Assembly: GCF_901709675.1 (NCBI RefSeq)
Contig: NC_051094.1
Coordinates: forward strand, 6,289,001 to 6,353,000
Length of the DNA: 64,000 nucleotides
DNA from: Syngnathus acus
Taxonomy: Eukaryota > Chordata > Actinopteri > Syngnathiformes > Syngnathidae
Direction: 5' to 3'
The position numbers and the translations under genes are program-made. A model generated the notes under the pieces. The model made no database searches. It saw only the letters and a program-made list of their open reading frames with translations, and had not been told where the DNA came from. Shown here in pieces: positions 13,001 to 24,962 of the stretch. Numbering within the stretch: position 1 is the first letter of the stretch; every line of letters begins with the position of its first letter.

Positions 13001-14331
13001 TAATAATTATATGCCTTTGCTAACCCACCTATAATATTCTGTGGAAATCAGATGAGTAGTTTTAGAGCAATACTGTTAACTACCAAAACTTGTTTTTTCC
13101 CCCCCCAGCCCGTTGTTCATCGTAAAATGTCCTAAATGTTGTAATCAGACTTCCATTGGAAGGAATAAACAGGAAAGGTGGGAACAATGCAAAGCGAGTA
13201 AACGAGAGAAAAGCAAAACAGACAAAGCAAACAGACAATACATTCCAGGAAAACATAGAGGGAAAAAAAAACTGTGACAAAAATATAACTGTGAGCTTGA
13301 CAGTGGCAAATTTGACTGACTGACTTGTAAAGGTAGTACTCGGCTTGGTCCACCTCCTCTTGGCACGATATATTGTCTACAAACTGGGAGAAAAATACAC
13401 ACAAATTGAACCAATGAAAGCTAAGCCAATGATCACTTCAAATACATGTTACATAAATGTCAAAACTCACCTGTGAGACAGTCAGGGAGCTAACAGGAAG
13501 ATTCCTGTCATATAACCTGTCCATGTTACTGGCCAGCAAAGCTTCAAGTTTTTTTTAAAAAAAAACAAAACAAAATAACAACAAATTAAATCTTGGGTCT
13601 AAACAAATGTCAAACGTAATCATCTTTTTAATGATAGGAGTTCATGCTGACAAGCACAATAACAAAGGTGGAGCTACACTTCCCCCTTGTGGTCTTTGCA
13701 AGTCCTGCAAAACCACACACCAAACGTGATATGCAGTTCCCCTATTCCATTATGGTGCAGTGGATAAGAAATAAGTACATAGAAAACGAGACAAAGAAGA
13801 AGTTCTTTCTTTTTTTCACCATTGCAGTAATGCGACTTATAACCTGTCAAACCTAATTGTGATGTTTTATCGAATCTTTTCAAGAGGAGAATGTGATAAC
13901 CCAATCAATGGGAACTATGTTGTTCTTACCCAAATTCTGTGGGTCCTTTTCTCTTGCTTCCCACAGCGTAGTGTCTGAATAAGCTGATGACAGTAAACAT
14001 CTTCTGGCTGCAGACACATTCATACGTTTTATTACTGTTAACAGGGTTAAAAAGGCCACTTTTGTCATCTCTGCAATGAAAGACAACCAGATGGACTGAC
14101 TCTGAGCTGCATCTAGCTAACAACAAGAGTAGCGGACATTTAGCTCTTCTTGATCCAACGTCAAATCAGAAGACAATTCCAGTTCACATATTAATATAAA
14201 CTATTCTGCATAAAATATGAATCACCATTGCCTAAATGCTCCTGGAAGAGGACTCACCTGACACAGACGGAGAGAAACGTTTAACTTTGACAGCAGCAGT
14301 CATGCATCTTCTCAACACGGAGGCTGCCATC
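10098..14331 (-). CDS. mrps27: Mitochondrial small-subunit ribosomal protein mS27
   Basis: Mitochondrial ribosome small-subunit protein of the PPR-like family. Eleven coding exons on the minus strand: 14258-14331, 13930-14003, 13471-13541, 13325-13383, 12616-12730, 12296-12374, 11768-11883, 11558-11660, 11323-11465, 10426-10587 and 10098-10349. They join in phase to 415 residues (human 414). Recognisable blocks in order are [10 protein letters not shown] with [93 protein letters not shown], then an acidic Ser/Glu linker and a basic [11 protein letters not shown] tail. The exon 2 acceptor could be placed at either of two AGs four bases apart; only the downstream one (14003) keeps the frame. 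The N terminus is basic, as expected for mitochondrial import. Confidence 0.95.
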
Positions 14332-14384
14332 TTTGGACGATACCAATTGTAACCTGGAGGGGGGCGATTGCAAGAAGGAAACGT

Positions 14385-14392
14385 ACTTCCGG
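14385..14392 (-). promoter_or_regulatory. ETS/GABP-type site upstream of mrps27
   Basis: ACTTCCGG on the plus strand (CCGGAAGT on the gene strand) lies about 55 bases upstream of the mrps27 start codon. Such sites (GABP/NRF-2) are typical of TATA-less promoters of nuclear genes for mitochondrial proteins. The function is inferred from motif and position only. Confidence 0.45.
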
Positions 14393-15384
14393 TTTAAACT
14401 AAAATCTTAGTTATGCGTGCGCAGTTATTCACTCAGAGCAATGTTAGAAAGAAAAAAAAAAGTACTGTTACATTGAGTTCACTGACAACTCTCATTGCAC
14501 AATAAATGAAAAATGTATTTTTACAAAAAATATATAATGTTGCGCTTTTTTCATTTGTGCAGATTAACTGTAAACATGTAAAAAATGTAAAGAAAAATTA
14601 TGTGCCTTTTATTTGTCTTGCATGGTAAACTGTCAAAAAATATAATTATGCGCTTTTTTCATTTGTGCAGACTAACTGTAAACATGTAAAAAAAAAAAAA
14701 AAAAAAATGATGTGCCCTTTATTTGTCTTGTATGGTAAACTGTCAGTCAAATAATAACAGAGAAAGACTGACTTCATTCACCCAATGAGAAAAAGTATAT
14801 AGACGTATTCCTCCTATTATCATCATCCATGCGTTCAATCTTTTGCAGATTGTCTCCTCATTCAAGTCTGTTGTATATGAAAAATGACTGTGAAACTGTT
14901 GGATGAGTTACCTAGATATTGATAAAAAATGACTGTCAATAGAGGGAGCTGTGTACATGAAGAAAAGTCGGCTTGAAAATGCAGTGCAAAGTTCACGCTT
15001 AGGTATGACTGGCTGTCAGAAAAATGTCAGGATATGAAAATAGTCTAATCATGTGACTTTTTACTCTTTTCTTACAACTTTTTTTTTTTTACATGTTTTT
15101 GCATGAAATGGGGATGCCGAGCCATGACTGGCCCTTGACTATAAATATACAATGCAGCACTTTGGCTGCGTGTCAATGGAGGTGACAGGTTGAATCAGGG
15201 GTGGAGACGCTTTAGTTAAACAAAACATGGAAGACTTTTAACACGCTCTCGCTTGCATGCCAACCACCCTAAACAGGAAGCTCTTACCTTCGTAGGACAC
15301 AAGTCAAAGGAATCAATGTTTGGAAGCATAAAAGATAAATACAGCTTGGGCACGATTACATAATCACAATCAACACAATCGATC
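14393..15384. other. Intergenic, with a tandem duplication
   Basis: Between the mrps27 promoter and the LINE there is AT-rich DNA with no coding signal. The only structure seen is a two-copy tandem duplication at about 14535-14748 (separate entry). A poly(T) run lies near 15080. Confidence 0.5.
14535..14748. repeat. Two-copy tandem duplication, about 105-bp unit
   Basis: Both copies contain GCGCTTTTTTCATTTGTGCA, then a TAACTGTAAACATGTAAAAA block, then a TTTATTTGTCTTG block and TGGTAAACTGTCA. The first copy runs about 14535-14645 and the second about 14646-14748. They differ mainly in the length of the internal A run (over 15 in the second) and a few substitutions. It is a recent local duplication with no coding content. 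Confidence 0.8.
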
Positions 15385-17721
15385 ATTAAGTGCCGTCCTT
15401 TTTACCTGCCGAGGGAATTTACCGCGATTCTGCTGGTCGCGGTTTACATCCCGCCTTCCAACATCGGAGGCGACAGGGTCGCGGCTCTTAGTGAACTGTA
15501 CCAGGCTGTCAGTGACCAACAGACAGCGCACCCTGACGGTTTCACCATCTTCGCTGGGGATTTTAATCATGCTAATCTGAAGTCTGTTTTTCCGAGGCTT
15601 CACCAGCATGTTGATTTTCCTACGCGTGGCGACAGCTTCCTGGACCTGGTCTACTCTTCGCATAAAGGAGCTTTCAAAGCCGCCCCCCTCCCCCATCTTG
15701 GGCTTTCTGACCATCTCACTGTTATGCTTTTGCCCGCATACAGACAAAAGGTGAGAACATCCAGACCAGTTCGCAAGCGGGTGCGGGTGTGGCCTGAGGG
15801 TGCCTCTGATGCGCTTCGTGACTGCTTTGGCTCTACAGACTGGGACGTGTTTAGGAGGGCGGCCACTTGCGACGGTCGGGCGGACATTGAGGAGTATACT
15901 GACTCTGTTTCCTCCTACATCGGGAAGTGCATTGATGATGTGACACACTCAGTATCCGTCGTCACTCGGGCAAACCGGAAGCCATGGCTGACAGGGGCTG
16001 TCTTCAGGCTGCTGAGGGCCAGGGACAAAGCCTTCCGGGCGGGGGATGAGGCTGGCTTGAGGACTGCGAGGGCCGACCTGTCCCGGGGCATCAAAGAAGC
16101 GAAGAGGGCGTTCTCGGGCAAAATTACCGCTCACTTCAAGGACAGCAGGGACGCACGGCGCCTTTGGCAGGGCATTCAGACCATCACGGACTACAAGCCC
16201 GCGCCGCAGAGCTGTGATGGCGACGTCCGTCTGCTCAATGACCTCAACCGCTTCTTTGCTCGCTTCGACGCTCAGAACAGCACTTGCCCGCTGAAGGCCA
16301 CTCCCCCTTCCCACGAGCTGCCCCTGTGCCTCTCCGCCGACAGCGTGAGGAGGACGCTTGCCGCTATCGACATCCGTAAGGCGGCGGGCCCGGACAACAT
16401 CCCGGGTCGAGCGCTGAAGGACTGCGCTGGTGAGCTGACGGATGTCTTCACGGACATCTTTAACACTTCCCTGCAGCAGGCCATCGTCCCGTCGAGTTTC
16501 AAAGCAGCCACCATCGTACCTGTGCCGAAGAAGCCTGCTCCATCCTGCTTCAATGACTACCGCCCCGTGGCACTTACGCCCATCGTCATGAAGTGCTTTG
16601 AGCGGCTTGTCTTGGAGCACATCCGGTCAGTTCTCCCCCCCACCATTGACCCCTTCCAGTTTGCGTACCGAGCCAAACGGTCCTCTGAGGATGCCATCTG
16701 CTCTGCCCTCCACTCGGCCCTCACCCACCTGGAGGGGAAGGACTCGTATGTGAGGTTGCTGTTTGTGGACTTCAGTTCTGCCTTCAACACCATTGTGCCG
16801 CAGCGTCTCATCGGCAAACTTGACAAGCTGGGCCTCAGTACCGGCCTCTGCAACTGGCTACTGGACTTCCTCTGTCAGAGGCCACAGGTGGTACGTGTTG
16901 GCGACAAGATCTCCGCCAGCATCACGCTGAGCACAGGGGCCCCCCAAGGCTGCGTGCTCAGTCCGCTGCTCTTCACCCTCCTGACGCATGACTGCGCTGC
17001 CACCTGCAGCGGCAACCGCATAGTGAAGTTTGCTGACGACACGACTCTGGTGGGTCTCATCACCAAGGGAGACGAGACTCAATACAGGCTGGAGGTTGAC
17101 CTTCTGACCGCGTGGTGCAGGGACAACAACCTCCTGCTGAACGTCGACAAGACCAAGGAGATTGTCGTTGACTTCCGGAAGGGTCACGCCCAACACCTGC
17201 CGCTGACCATCGACGGTGCTGTGGTGGAGAGAGTGAGCAGCGCCAGGTTCCTGGGGGTGCACATCAGTGAGGATCTCTCCTGGTCCACCAACACCGCGTC
17301 GCTGGCGAAGAAGGCCCGGCGCCGCCTGTACTTCCTTCGGAAACTCAGGCGAGCGGGGACTCCTCCGGCCGTCATGACTACGTTTTACCGCGGCACCATT
17401 GAGAGCGTCCTCTCCAGCTGTATTGCTGTCTGGGGTGGCAGCTGCACTGACCAAGACTTGAAGGCCCTGCAGCGCATTGTGAAAACGGCTAGTAAGACTA
17501 TTGGTGCTTCTCTCCCCTCCTTGAAGGACATTTACACCTCCCATCTCACCCGCAAGGCGACCAAGATTGTGAGTGATGTGAGTCACCCCGCTCACCCTTT
17601 GTTTGAACTTCTGCCCTCTGGGAGGCGGTACAGGAGCCTGCGCTCCCGCACCACCAGACTTTCCAACAGCTTCGTACTCCAGGCTGTTAGGATCCTGAAC
17701 TCGCTCCCCCTTTCAGCGTAG
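15385..17721 (+). CDS. LINE endonuclease (partial)-reverse transcriptase ORF
   Basis: One uninterrupted frame; the first ATG in it is at 15724 (665 codons from there), but homology starts upstream at 15391. The endonuclease part keeps GDFN and LGLSDH but lacks its N-terminal catalytic half. The reverse transcriptase core shows AGPDNIPGRALK, the VPVPKK and FNDYRPVALTP blocks, FQFAYRAKRSSEDA, FVDFSSAFNT, the GAPQGCVLSPLLF block and the catalytic FADDT near residue 440. A C-terminal LPSGRRYRSLRSRT region ends the frame, 11 residues before SLPLSA. No frameshift or stop was seen in more than 770 codons, so the copy is young, but the missing endonuclease half means it cannot be autonomous. Confidence 0.85.
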   Translation: MKCRPFYLPREFTAILLVAVYIPPSNIGGDRVAALSELYQAVSDQQTAHPDGFTIFAGDFNHANLKSVFPRLHQHVDFPTRGDSFLDLVYSSHKGAFKAAPLPHLGLSDHLTVMLLPAYRQKVRTSRPVRKRVRVWPEGASDALRDCFGSTDWDVFRRAATCDGRADIEEYTDSVSSYIGKCIDDVTHSVSVVTRANRKPWLTGAVFRLLRARDKAFRAGDEAGLRTARADLSRGIKEAKRAFSGKITAHFKDSRDARRLWQGIQTITDYKPAPQSCDGDVRLLNDLNRFFARFDAQNSTCPLKATPPSHELPLCLSADSVRRTLAAIDIRKAAGPDNIPGRALKDCAGELTDVFTDIFNTSLQQAIVPSSFKAATIVPVPKKPAPSCFNDYRPVALTPIVMKCFERLVLEHIRSVLPPTIDPFQFAYRAKRSSEDAICSALHSALTHLEGKDSYVRLLFVDFSSAFNTIVPQRLIGKLDKLGLSTGLCNWLLDFLCQRPQVVRVGDKISASITLSTGAPQGCVLSPLLFTLLTHDCAATCSGNRIVKFADDTTLVGLITKGDETQYRLEVDLLTAWCRDNNLLLNVDKTKEIVVDFRKGHAQHLPLTIDGAVVERVSSARFLGVHISEDLSWSTNTASLAKKARRRLYFLRKLRRAGTPPAVMTTFYRGTIESVLSSCIAVWGGSCTDQDLKALQRIVKTASKTIGASLPSLKDIYTSHLTRKATKIVSDVSHPAHPLFELLPSGRRYRSLRSRTTRLSNSFVLQAVRILNSLPLSA

Positions 17722-17975
17722 CGTCCTGTTCTTGCTGTGTGCTCACTGGCTCGGTTTTGCCCCTCATATTCAATGGGTTATTGGTCTGTTTTTATTCATC
17801 GCTCATTTTATTTTATTTATTATTTATTATTTATGGTTTGTGCCTACTTGTTTTTGTTTTGTGTCGCCTACTTGTATGTCTCGTCACCGTGGGATGGAGG
17901 AAACGGAATTTCGGTTTCTTTGTGTGTCTTGACGTATGAAGGGATTGACAATAAAGCTGACTTTGAGAGTCAAAA
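15385..17975 (+). mobile_element. 5'-truncated L2/CR1-like LINE retrotransposon
   Basis: Non-LTR retrotransposon copy, plus strand. The left end enters in the middle of the apurinic-type endonuclease domain (CRPFYLPREF, VAVYIPPSN, FAGDFNHANL, HLGLSDHLT). It continues in one frame through reverse transcriptase to 17721, then a 3' tail of about 250 bases ending with a GACAATAAAGCTGACTTTGA-type terminus at 17949-17968. This tail and the lack of poly(A) fit L2/CR1-clade fish LINEs. A stop at 15361 in the same frame marks the host side of the truncation. Base composition is clearly GC-richer than the AT-rich flanks, which supports a recent insertion. Target-site duplications could not be placed by eye. 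Confidence 0.85.
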
Positions 17976-19670
17976 GAAAGCATATTTTTTTCATCTAGAT
18001 TTAAAAGCATTTACAATCGGGGCTGACTTCACTCATGTTTGTAGTTTACCCCATTTGCATGCAGCATATCAGCCAAATGTAGCTTCACCATGTTTGCTTT
18101 GAACTCTGGGCTCCACTAATTGACCTGAGTCTGCAGACCCCAATGCTGCAGCCTTCTTAATGAAAAACAATGTTCTCCAGTGTGGTTTCTCTCCGAGCCA
18201 GCGGTTGGGATTGAAACGCAAAGGTGAGGAAAGGAAAGGAGGATGTGAGAAGTTCCTCCAACTACAGTTTCACCTTGTGGGGCACAGTGGTGCGGAAAAG
18301 AGAAGCTGCTCTTCTGCATTTCATCTGATGAGAATGGGTGGTGACACGCTGCTTGCCTGGAATGTCTTCTGACCGTGAACGTGTTGGAACATTTGGGGGA
18401 AATTAGTGTTGAATAATATTTTCTCATGGTCCTCTTTTGGGCTGGAATAGCAGAGCACAGATAGATGGTCGACTCCATGCCGACACGGATGTGACATATT
18501 TCTCTGAAACTGCGATCCAACTGAAAAGCATTTTTTAAAATTTACATTGCCACCAATACATTAGTTTGCATGGAAACTAAAATTATTATGAGGACTTGAG
18601 CTTTACTTACAGGAACTACTATTATCCTGAACACCTCTGAACATAAAATAAATATTAAGTAGGTAGTTAAAAGCAAAAATACTAGTCGCGTGTAAGAGAT
18701 TGACATTGACGTAATACAAAATCGCAGTTCTTTTTTTGTGGCAGCGGGTTTAATGGAGGATTCCACCACTATTGTCTCGATTGATTCGCTGAGCACAATG
18801 AATGCTTATGTTGTGACTCATATGAAGTCTTTGTGAGGGACACCCGCTGCTTGTTTTTGCACGAGCAAGAAGACAGCAAGGTGTTTTCTCTTCCTCTTCC
18901 TCTGCTTTGAAAGGGAAGCAGCGGGAGGAAAAAAAAAGCACAGAAATCAAGTTTTTAATATCTGGACATGTATTCAGCCTCCGGGCTTCTTCATACGATA
19001 AAGATGCTAAGTGCGTTTCTGCTTTTAACAGAATCATGCTTGGTTTCATATGCACTGTGTTGTCCATTAACAAGATGAGACCAAATGCAAAATCACAGTT
19101 TATTTCACAATGATTCCAGGAGCTCACATGTTAAATCATTCTCACCATATGTACAGTGATTTACAAGATTATTGCAAGAAATACCGTAATTCCTCATATA
19201 AAGAGGAAATACGATTTTAATCAACAATTCCCAAATAGCCATGTATTTTAAACCTGAGAGCCATTCTAAAATGTTTATTTACAAAATTAATTCTTCACAG
19301 CTTGCGTTGATATTGTTAATTTTGAAGTCAGCTCAGATAAAACTTGTTTTTTCACACACACACACAAAACACAGGGGTGACATTTTCCACTTTTGGGTAT
19401 AATTTCATTATCAACCGTACTAAACTTTACAGGTGAATTCATTCTCAAGTACTGTTTCAATATTTTTGTCTACCAATCAGCTGAAAAGAAAAATGGAGAA
19501 CATGTTTTTGAGCCGCAGTAATGTCTACTTCTACGCCTTTCTGTGACTCTTCCAGTTTCTTTGTCTCACTTGCAAACATTAAACAGTTAAACTGAAATGT
19601 TAAGAGGTCAAATGAAGTGAACCTGAAAAGGTTGCATTGCATTTCAAGCTGCAACATCTGCATCCACTTC
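17976..19670. other. Intergenic, then probable znf366 3' UTR
   Basis: No coding segment was recognised. The right part (about 19100-19670) is probably the znf366 3' UTR on the minus strand: TTTATT (AATAAA on the minus strand) lies near 19099-19104. A 50-bp segment at about 18085-18136 recurs at about 50489-50541 (see findings). Confidence 0.4.
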
Positions 19671-22600
19671 TCACTCTTCATCGTCCTCCTTCGCTTTTCC
19701 TTTCCTTTCTGACGGCCCTGTCGATTCCCTAACAATATCGGTCTGTACTCTGGTCACATTGTCAAGCTCCTCTTCCTGCTCCGACTCATCAGCATGGTCA
19801 CTCGATTCTCTGTGACTTCTCTCGGCCGCCCGAGAGCACGACTCAATCCGTTTCCAGGTTGCATGAAAGCGTCTCTGTCCAGCCGGAGACCCCCGCCCTC
19901 TCACCTCCACACTGGCCGAGGGCTCATTTAAATCCTCGTCAGGGCTGTACTGACTGTGTCTGTACAAACTCTCCTCATCCTCCTCCTGGCAAGAGCTACC
20001 GGGCACGCTTTCGCCATCAGACTGCGGAAGACCTGGCAGGCCAGGGGGCTTCTGAGAAAGGTCAAAGGGCTCTTTTTGGTTGAAACGGCCCAGGAGGTTC
20101 ATGGGAGAGGTAAGGCAGAAGTGCCCCCGCTGTCGGAACACTGAAATGACACAGTGAAGTTGTGACGTATTCATATAGGCCTCATACTTGAACATGTATG
20201 CAGTTAAAAAAAAAAATCTTTGATAGGATTAAAAGAAAAATCCATGGTAATTAAACTACGATATAACGGAAATTACTACATTGGGAAAATTTGGCATTTG
20301 GATAAAACCAAAAAAAATCGCAAGTTCAAACTATTGAAAATACACAATGAAAATGTAATATATTTTTTAAATATATCAAATTAAAATCCAGCAGTTCTAA
20401 TTGATTCAACACAAATGTACCAATCTTAAAAGTTAAATACAACTGAACTGTACTTTTGTATGCCACTAGAGGGAGCCAATGCACCCCTTTGAAAATTACA
20501 TATCAGAAGAATTCTGACACTAACAGATGGTCCACATGGTGGACGTGCTTGGCCGCTTACATCTTTCATCCAGTCCTCTGTCCATGACACCATGCTTCAC
20601 CTTCATATGTCTAGTGAGATTTCCCTTCAGCGTGAACTTGCTGGGACAGTAGAGACACTTAAAGGGTTTGCTGTCCGAGTGGAGGTGCATGTGGCCCATG
20701 AGGTTGTGCATCCTGTTGAACTCCTTGCCGCAGAGCTGAAAGGCAAATAAACAAACGGCAATTATCCATCTGTCCATTTTCTATCGTGTTTGGGCCTCGA
20801 CTGGGTAAGAGGCAGAACACGATACCCAAGATTGGTTGCCAGCCTTTGCCCCCACATCTACCAATCACTCACTCACAAAGTCAAACACCTAACTTTATTG
20901 ATACCTCATTTAGTTTTATCTTGACCTTTAGACTAAGTTACATCATATTTTACTCTTAAAAAGCCACGGCCGACCTTTCACACACAAAAAGAAATAAAGG
21001 GACAAAGGAGGATGTGCCAAGAAGCTTCTGCACACCGTTTCAATGTTGCCTAAGTGTACCTAATGAAATGTCCAGATTCTGCATCTCTAATGACTACACC
21101 TAATGGTGAATGAATGTGCAGGCGTTTCCCCTCCGATATACCCAATGCGATCCCCATCCTTGATTTCCTCTCCTCTTCTCTTCTCTCTCTCTCTCTCTCT
21201 CATCAGCACTCAAACACACAATCTCAGACACGCTCACACACAAACAGAAGGAAAACAGAAGGACAGAGCGAGAGGAAGCAACAGAACAGGGAAGGGCAAC
21301 TCCTTCCTCTCCATTCTCTTTTATTAGGGTGGTCCTTTCCTTCAGGAGGAGAGAGGGACTCGGGACTGTCCGAGAGGACCGTGAGAAAACAGGAAGCCCC
21401 CCCCCCCCTCCACTCCGAGCAGCAGAGAAAGCGAGATGAAATCTATTTGCGGGCCTCGTTCTCGGGGGAGGCGGGAGGCCATTGTTAGAGAGGCGGTTTT
21501 GTGCGCCGATATCCTTCCTATGAGCGAGGGGGCGGCCGCTGCCAAAAGCCTCCCTGCTATCTGGTCATGCTCCCAGGGCTTCTTCTAAACACCAAGATCA
21601 AGCTCCAGAAAAGGGTCCATCACCCTGTCAGAGCTGGCTCCACTTAGCACTTTTCAGGTACTTTCTAGAGTTTACACACCAGAAGTGGATGTGTGTCACA
21701 TTTTTAAAACCGAGCTGTGCCGAGCCTTTCAGAGATAAGGGTATGAAAAACGTGCAGGTAAAATGTGTGTGTGTCTATTTATTTATTTATTTATTTATTT
21801 CATTTCATGACCCAATTATTTTCTACTACAATTACGTTCTACAATACTTTTCCCAGCCTTTGTTCCACGCACCTTGCACTTGTAAGGCTTGATATCGGAG
21901 TGGACGATCATGTGGGCCTTGAGTGTCTGCTTCTGCACGAAGCTCTTGAAGCACTTTGGGCATTGATAGGCCCTCACGTTGGTGTGGATGAGCACGTGGC
22001 GCTTCATGTTGGCCAGCAGCGTGAACTCGCGGCCACAGATGCCACACTTGTGCTCCTTCACGCCCTGGTGGCAGAGGAAATAAACCCACATATTTCCTAA
22101 ATCAACATTTTTCTCATACTTGGACCATCGACCCATTTTAAAACTCAAATACTTTGTGGGTAAGCGTGTGCTGCTTGAGGTGGTGCGACTGGATGAACTC
22201 CATCCCGCACTCGCTGCAGATATACGGACGGATGTCTTTGTGCTTCATCATGTGATTCTGCAGCTGACTCGGGTACTGGAATGTCTTCTGGCAGTCAGAG
22301 CACCTGCATGAACAACAGCTGTTGTCTCTTTATGCACAATTTCACATAATAATTGTCCAATCGATATAATCATAGTAATTGGCCAAAGCCAGAAAGAAAC
22401 GTAATGCCCCATTCATTAACTGCACTCGTGCATTTTGGTGACAGAGACTCTCTACGCTTTACTTTTGAAGTATTATTGTAAAACAAAAAACAGTATTTAT
22501 ATACTTGGTGGTCACCAGCTGGATCTCATGTCATACTCAGAAATTTATGTTGTCAAATTTCATGTGGCTTTTGTAATTGCCGATCAAATTTCCAAGACTG

Positions 22601-23867
22601 ACATTCATCCTCTCATGAAATCTAGTTGCAGACGAGTCACGTCGGGTAGTCTCAGGGTTTCACCTGTATGAAGTGGGGCCGCGGTGGGCAGTCAAGTGTC
22701 TCTTGAGCTGGGCCAGTGTGGGGAAGTCCAGACCGCATTCGACGCATACGTTGTCCTGGCCTTTCTCGTGCTTCAACTCGTGAGCGCGAAGCTCACTCGG
22801 GTAGGCGAAGCCTCGGCCACACACGTTGCAGCTGGCGGGTGGGTAAGAAGTAGCTGAGAACCTGATCTGTGATGTTCCCCTCCTAAGAGATTCTCATCCC
22901 AACTCCACTCCCATATAAGAACAAACACACAATCCAGCATGTACCTGTAAGGCTTGACGTCGCTGTGCTGCATCATGTGCCTCTTCAAGTGGCTAGTCTG
23001 GGTGAAGGCCTTGTGGCAGACCTGGCACTTGTGCGGCCTCATGCCCTGATGGGTGAGCAGGTGAGTGTGCAGATGGCTCAACTGCTTGAATAACTTCCCA
23101 CACAGATGACAGCCATGGGGCTTGATGCCCTTGTGGCCCAGGATGTGCGTGACCAGGTTGTACTTGGAAGTGTAGGACTTGTCGCACATTCGGCACTTCC
23201 ACCGCTTCTGCTCGCCGCCCACGTCCACGTAGTAGCTGTCGTCAACGTGAACGTTGAACGTGGGCTTCCCGCTCAGCCCGCCTCGAGGGGGGACGTCGCG
23301 ATCGCGGTGCGCCGGCCTGACGTCCTCCCTGGGCGGGAAGGGCATGACGGGGCCGGGCATGAAAAAGGGATACGGGATGAGGCTGTGGTGGAGAGGTGGG
23401 AAGTATGACGGGTGGATGAGGAACGGAGGTCGGGGCCACATCGGAGGGGGACTGAGAGGCTCCCGTTTCACCTGAACTGGGGCATCGATGGCGGCGGTCC
23501 GCCGATGAAGCTGCAGCCTGCTTAGCTCGATCATACCGGGCCGTGTGGGTGAGGGAAGGATGGGATGAGATGAAGAGAGATAGGAGAGGGGGACCGCTTT
23601 GGCGCTGCTGCTTTCTTCCTCTTCACCACCCTCACTCCACATTTTGAAGGAAGTCCGTTTGCCTTTTGGGGAGGCTCCTTTGTGGGTACGACTGGGGCTC
23701 AACATGGGGGGGAAGTCACGTGGACCCTGCAGAGTGCTAGCCCTCTCTCCAGTGGATGGAGAACATTTCGGGGCATTTATAAGGATGGAAGGTGGGGTCA
23801 TATAGAACCTGTGCTGATCTTCTCTGAATCGAGGACTTGGCGATGGTGACAAATGGATGGTTTCCAT
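19671..23867 (-). CDS. znf366: C2H2 zinc finger protein 366 (CtBP-binding corepressor)
   Basis: Nuclear C2H2 zinc-finger factor; the mammalian orthologue (DC-SCRIPT) represses nuclear-receptor transcription by recruiting CtBP. Six coding exons: 22945-23867, 22664-22831, 22153-22303, 21873-22064, 20561-20735 and 19671-20140, in phase, giving 692 residues. Eleven fingers follow a proline-rich N-terminal region and the conserved DDSYYVDVGG segment: three in exon 1 (about residues 224-303), two in exon 2, two in exon 3, two in exon 4 and two spanning exons 4-5. The C-terminal exon keeps PFDLSQ, a PXDLS CtBP-binding motif, near residue 561, followed by an acidic Ser/Glu tail. The start chosen is ATG 23867 just after an acceptor (23874); the reading frame upstream of it is a GTG. 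The human N terminus is longer and not recognisable here. Confidence 0.95.
20760..20872 (+). repeat. Fragment of a fish interspersed repeat in a znf366 intron
   Basis: TCCATTTTCTATCG at 20776, then CTGGGTAAGAGGCAGAACAC and GGTTGCCAGCC, follow the internal part of a very common teleost repeat ('tccattttctatacc...gagaggcgggctacaccc...ggtcgccagccaatc'). It is heavily diverged and lies in the intron between znf366 exons 4 and 5. Match by eye to remembered consensus. Confidence 0.5.
21180..21201. repeat. (CT)n microsatellite
   Basis: Pyrimidine-rich tract with alternating CT units inside a znf366 intron, flanked by further CT/TC-rich sequence. Confidence 0.7.
21775..21802. repeat. (TTTA)n microsatellite
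   Basis: About seven TTTA units in the intron between znf366 exons 4 and 5. Confidence 0.8.
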
Positions 23868-24962
23868 CACGGCCCTGCAGAAGGAGAACGGACGATCAGC
23901 CCTTGACTCTTACTATGTTAGGTCGGGATTCAAATTTGTGGAACCTTTACAACTCAAAACCACATGGTTTCAATTCTATATGTCTTTCACTTCTTAATTT
24001 CTCAAAGATCCTCTATCCTGAAATTAGGAACTTTGTCAAAAGATCACCTGTCACCTTTTCACTTCTCCATCACCTTTTTCTTGTCTCTGTTCATGTTTTT
24101 TGTTTTGAAGGGAAGAACTTCCTTTTTTCTCTTCCACCCATACACTCAATTTTACAAGCTAACAAATTGGCAATTACATTTTGACAGCACTGCATGACTT
24201 TAATTGATGATAAAATCCTGATTATGGAAATTGCATTCATCATTTGCCGTTTGTGTCCTGTTGTGACGGTTTTTCCAGTTTTTTGAAAATCAGTGTATTA
24301 TCGAAATGTGACACTTGATAACAATCATCTAAATAATCACACATATATAAAGAAAAGGTCATTAAAGTTGCAAAAATTCTGCGTAGATATGTAAAGTCAT
24401 GACACACAGAACGCACCGATGAGCTCACATTCATACTGTATATTCCCAATGGCCATTTCATTAGGTACAATAGCTAACACAATCCAATACAAGACCTGCA
24501 TTCAATTTCTTACCTTAACAAAGATAATAATGGTCAACTTTGATTGAGACTTCCAGAGAAGAATTTATTTTGTAATTTTCTGATTGAACTATAGTTTGTA
24601 TCGGTTGCCCGCTCCCTTACTCAAGAATAGAAAATAGAAAAAAAATAAAAACTATCAGTAGCATGCATAATCATCACCTAATGAATATCTGAGACTGAGT
24701 ATTGTTGTCTTAGTCAAGGCGGATTTGGATCTCATCAGACTGTGCAGGTGTACCTATTATTATGACCAGTTGTGACAGATGCATGCTCATTTGTGACAGA
24801 AAGGAAAGCAAAAAAAACCAACAACATTGCTTGAATATAAGTAGTATGTGTGTGATTCTTCCACCTGCAAACATAATCTACAAACAAATACAAATTCAAT
24901 TTAAAACAGAAGCCCCTCCTTGACCCCTTTTGTGAGTCTACTGTAAATGTGTATGTTCATAC

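Noticed and set aside
16858-17595. Long antisense ORF over the LINE
   Set aside because: It is the mirror of a GC-rich reverse transcriptase frame; its translation shows no motif, while the plus strand has the full reverse transcriptase signature.
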